Shown piece by piece: positions 62,297 through 64,000 of a stretch of 64,000 bases of DNA. Made by a program: the position numbers and the translations under genes. Location of the stretch: positions 62,001 through 126,000 of the forward strand of contig JBKBSO010000003.1 in NCBI GenBank assembly GCA_046291695.1, in the 5' to 3' direction. Within the stretch, counting starts at the first letter, position 1. Every line of letters starts with the position of its first letter. The notes below the pieces were generated by a model. That model made no database searches. It was not told the origin of the DNA and saw only the letters and a program-made list of their open reading frames with translations. The stretch is from PNNG01 sp046291695 (lineage in GTDB: Bacteria > Bacteroidota > Bacteroidia > UBA7662).

Positions 62297-63526
62297 TCAA
62301 GCCTTCACCAAACCCTGCCTTGCCGCACGTTGTGCAGGATAAAGTGCGCAGAGTGCGCCAATCAGGCAAACACCCAGCAGCACAGCCACAATATCAAAAG
62401 CCAGTAGGCGTACCGGGTAAGCATTCACCACAAAGGAACCTTCTCCGGCCAATTGTATAAACCCAAAATTTTGCTGCAACCAACATAGAAGTACCCCAGT
62501 ACCCACTCCCAACAAGGCGCCTATACCCGTTATCAGCAATCCAACACCCATAAATATTGCGAACAGCTGCGACCGGGAAGCCCCCAAGCCAGCCAAAATA
62601 GCAATGTCACGCTTTTTCTCAATCACCAACATCGATAGTGAGCCCACCAGGTTAAGGGCGGCTACCAGAACAATCAGCAGTAAAAAGAAATAAGTCCACC
62701 ACTTCTCTGTTCTGAAGATCTTGTATATGGCCTCCTCTTGCCGGTAACGGTCTTTCACCTCAAAATCATCGCCTAAATGCTGCTGAAGTCGCTTCATGAA
62801 GCTTTCGGACTGAACGCCTGGTTTCAGAAGCAGCTCTGCTTCACCCACCTCTTCTGAATTCAACTGCATTAAGTTTTGCATAAATACCAAAGGCACCAAC
62901 ATATAGTGTTGATTGATATCGGGCTGCACATCAAATATACCGGCAGGCTGCAGGCTCCTCTGCACAAAAGCCCGTTCGGGGCGCATCAAATCAATCTTAG
63001 CACCACGTAACGGCATATAAACATCGAGGCCTCGTCTAAAATCATTAAGTGAAATTTGAAGCGCGTAACCCAAGCCCGAACCCAGCATGGCATAGGGCAA
63101 TCCAAATCCATCACGCAGTACAAATTCACCCCGAATCATGGTAGAAGCTATACCTGTTACCCCGGCATAGGCCGAATCAACCCCTTTAACCATGGCCACC
63201 TGCTCACGCTCCCCATATCTTACCAAGGCATTCTCTTGTAAGCTGTAAGAAATAGCCTCGACCTGTTCCCATCCCTGTAGTGCCTGTTCCAATTCTTGAG
63301 CATTTAACAGTTTACCGGTGGCAGGCCGAATGCGTATGTCGGGATTAAATTTACTGTATAAGCCTTCAGTTAATGCCTCTAAACCATTGTAAACACTCAG
63401 CACCACTACCAAAGCGGCCGCTCCTACCCATACCCCCAAAAAAGAAATACCCGTCACCAAATTGATGAAATTGGTGCGCTTGGGCGCAAAAAGATAACGG
63501 AAGGCTACAAAGTTTACAAAACGCAC
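62297..63526 (-). CDS. LolC/E-like ABC transporter permease
   Basis: 409 residues starting with GTG at 63526 (RFVNFVAFRYLFAPKRTNFI); AGAGG lies just upstream. An N-terminal helix, a large periplasmic MacB-PCD domain (about 45-260) and three C-terminal helices (about 270-400) give the FtsX/LolC/E topology: VIEKKRDIAILAGLGASRSQLFAIF is the conserved coupling region of LolC/E. It probably extracts lipoproteins for transport to the outer membrane with a LolD ATPase encoded elsewhere. Confidence 0.9.
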   Translation of the reverse strand: MRFVNFVAFRYLFAPKRTNFINLVTGISFLGVWVGAAALVVVLSVYNGLEALTEGLYSKFNPDIRIRPATGKLLNAQELEQALQGWEQVEAISYSLQENALVRYGEREQVAMVKGVDSAYAGVTGIASTMIRGEFVLRDGFGLPYAMLGSGLGYALQISLNDFRRGLDVYMPLRGAKIDLMRPERAFVQRSLQPAGIFDVQPDINQHYMLVPLVFMQNLMQLNSEEVGEAELLLKPGVQSESFMKRLQQHLGDDFEVKDRYRQEEAIYKIFRTEKWWTYFFLLLIVLVAALNLVGSLSMLVIEKKRDIAILAGLGASRSQLFAIFMGVGLLITGIGALLGVGTGVLLCWLQQNFGFIQLAGEGSFVVNAYPVRLLAFDIVAVLLGVCLIGALCALYPAQRAARQGLVKA

Positions 63527-63531
63527 CTCTA

Positions 63532-64000
63532 CTAATGTTTGTAAGCACGAATAACCAATTCGCTGCCACTCAAATGTACGAAGTAGGCGTCAATGCTGTT
63601 GAGTAAAAAAATTAAGGGGTAACATATCAAGTAATACAGGGGCAACACATACAAATAATACTTGCTTCTTCGGAGTAGTTTATTTGGAATGGTAACCCCT
63701 AAAAATGTTGAAAATCGGCCCGAAACACCATAGGCATAATGCGCCTTAATGTCTCTAAAACCTATTTCTTTGAGCATTTTTTTAAACTCAAGGTTGTTGT
63801 ACCGATGCGAAACATGTCGATTACCCAATAGCTTATTGGTAAAATTCGGCTGAATGTTTTGCGACTTATCTGATTGCATCGACATCAACAATAGCCCTTC
63901 GGGCTTGAGGGCTTCATAAAAATTCTTAAGCACCAACCGATCGTCATCTACATATTCTATCACATTCACCGCCAGGATAAGATCGTAAACCTCTTGTCGG
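63532..64000 (-). CDS. Class I SAM-dependent methyltransferase, 3' part (5' end beyond window)
   Basis: About 155 codons from the right edge. The visible part begins with VYDLILAVNVIEYVDDDRLV, the motif following the SAM-binding core, then KPEGLLLMSMQS and FKKMLKEIGFRDIKAHYAYG. It ends with a hydrophobic C-terminal helix (YYLYVLPLYYLICYPLIFLL), unusual for soluble methyltransferases and suggesting membrane association. Substrate unknown. Its TAG stop lies 5 bp before the start of the LolC/E-like gene, so the two are co-transcribed. Confidence 0.75.
   Translation of the reverse strand, partial: RQEVYDLILAVNVIEYVDDDRLVLKNFYEALKPEGLLLMSMQSDKSQNIQPNFTNKLLGNRHVSHRYNNLEFKKMLKEIGFRDIKAHYAYGVSGRFSTFLGVTIPNKLLRRSKYYLYVLPLYYLICYPLIFLLNSIDAYFVHLSGSELVIRAYKH

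Overview
The window is a chromosomal segment of a member of the Bacteroidota. The evidence is consistent across it: promoters of the form TTTG-N16-20-TAnnTTTG, secreted proteins ending in type IX secretion (T9SS) type A or type B sorting domains, many small lipoproteins with a Cys lipobox, a DUF2851 gene, an SNF/NSS transporter with a tiny partner, and the layout tRNA-Thr/Tyr/Gly/Thr-tuf-tRNA-Trp-secE-nusG-rplKAJL-rpoB. I cannot place it below phylum with confidence; the T9SS and gliding-type proteins suggest a Flavobacteriales- or Chitinophagales-like lineage. No prophage, plasmid or integrative element is visible.

Layout. 1-8.8 kb (minus strand) is the core expression block: rpoB (cut by the left edge), rplL, rplJ, rplA, rplK, nusG, secE, tRNA-Trp, tuf and four tRNAs behind a good promoter, then hpf, a XerC-like recombinase and rpsU. 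8.8-15.5 kb (minus) holds an acyl-CoA dehydrogenase, a helix-hairpin-helix protein, an NSS transporter with an overlapping 47-residue partner, an SDR-family reductase, a PspC protein and DUF2851. 15.5-16.6 kb holds tRNA-Pro behind a structured leader, a terminator, and six copies of a 118-bp tandem repeat that carries a piece of the tRNA 3' end. 16.6-25.9 kb mixes T9SS proteins, a transporter/acetyltransferase/racemase operon, glyA, a STAS protein and a decayed DUF433/DUF5615 pair. 26.4-34.1 kb is a minus-strand operon for an exported system: two lipoproteins with LLGREP/EY-type repeats, a Tat-exported DUF1501-like protein, a CX4CH lipoprotein, a small lipoprotein and a 1159-residue CUB/repeat protein with a type B sorting domain. 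34.4-50.3 kb (plus) carries a metzincin-like lipoprotein, a TPR protein, a Kunitz-like lipoprotein, an ATP-cone nuclease, a UPF0126 protein, a dead REP-type transposase, creD, a GH13 enzyme, two duplicated secreted-protein/outer-membrane-protein pairs (one barrel gene broken by an in-frame TAG) and an MscS channel. 50.3-57.4 kb has two sister lipoproteins and a CusB plus fused CusA-CusC metal efflux operon with a His-rich leader gene. 57.4-64 kb has an insertion-sequence scrap, gamma-glutamyltransferase, a NifU-type protein, tRNA-Asn, a PfkB kinase, a DUF1569 protein, a LolC/E-like permease and a methyltransferase cut by the right edge.

The most novel-looking items are the 26.4-34.1 kb export operon, the tRNA-Pro leader plus 118-bp repeat array, and the duplicated secreted/barrel pairs. 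All functional statements come from reading motifs by eye; no database search was possible.
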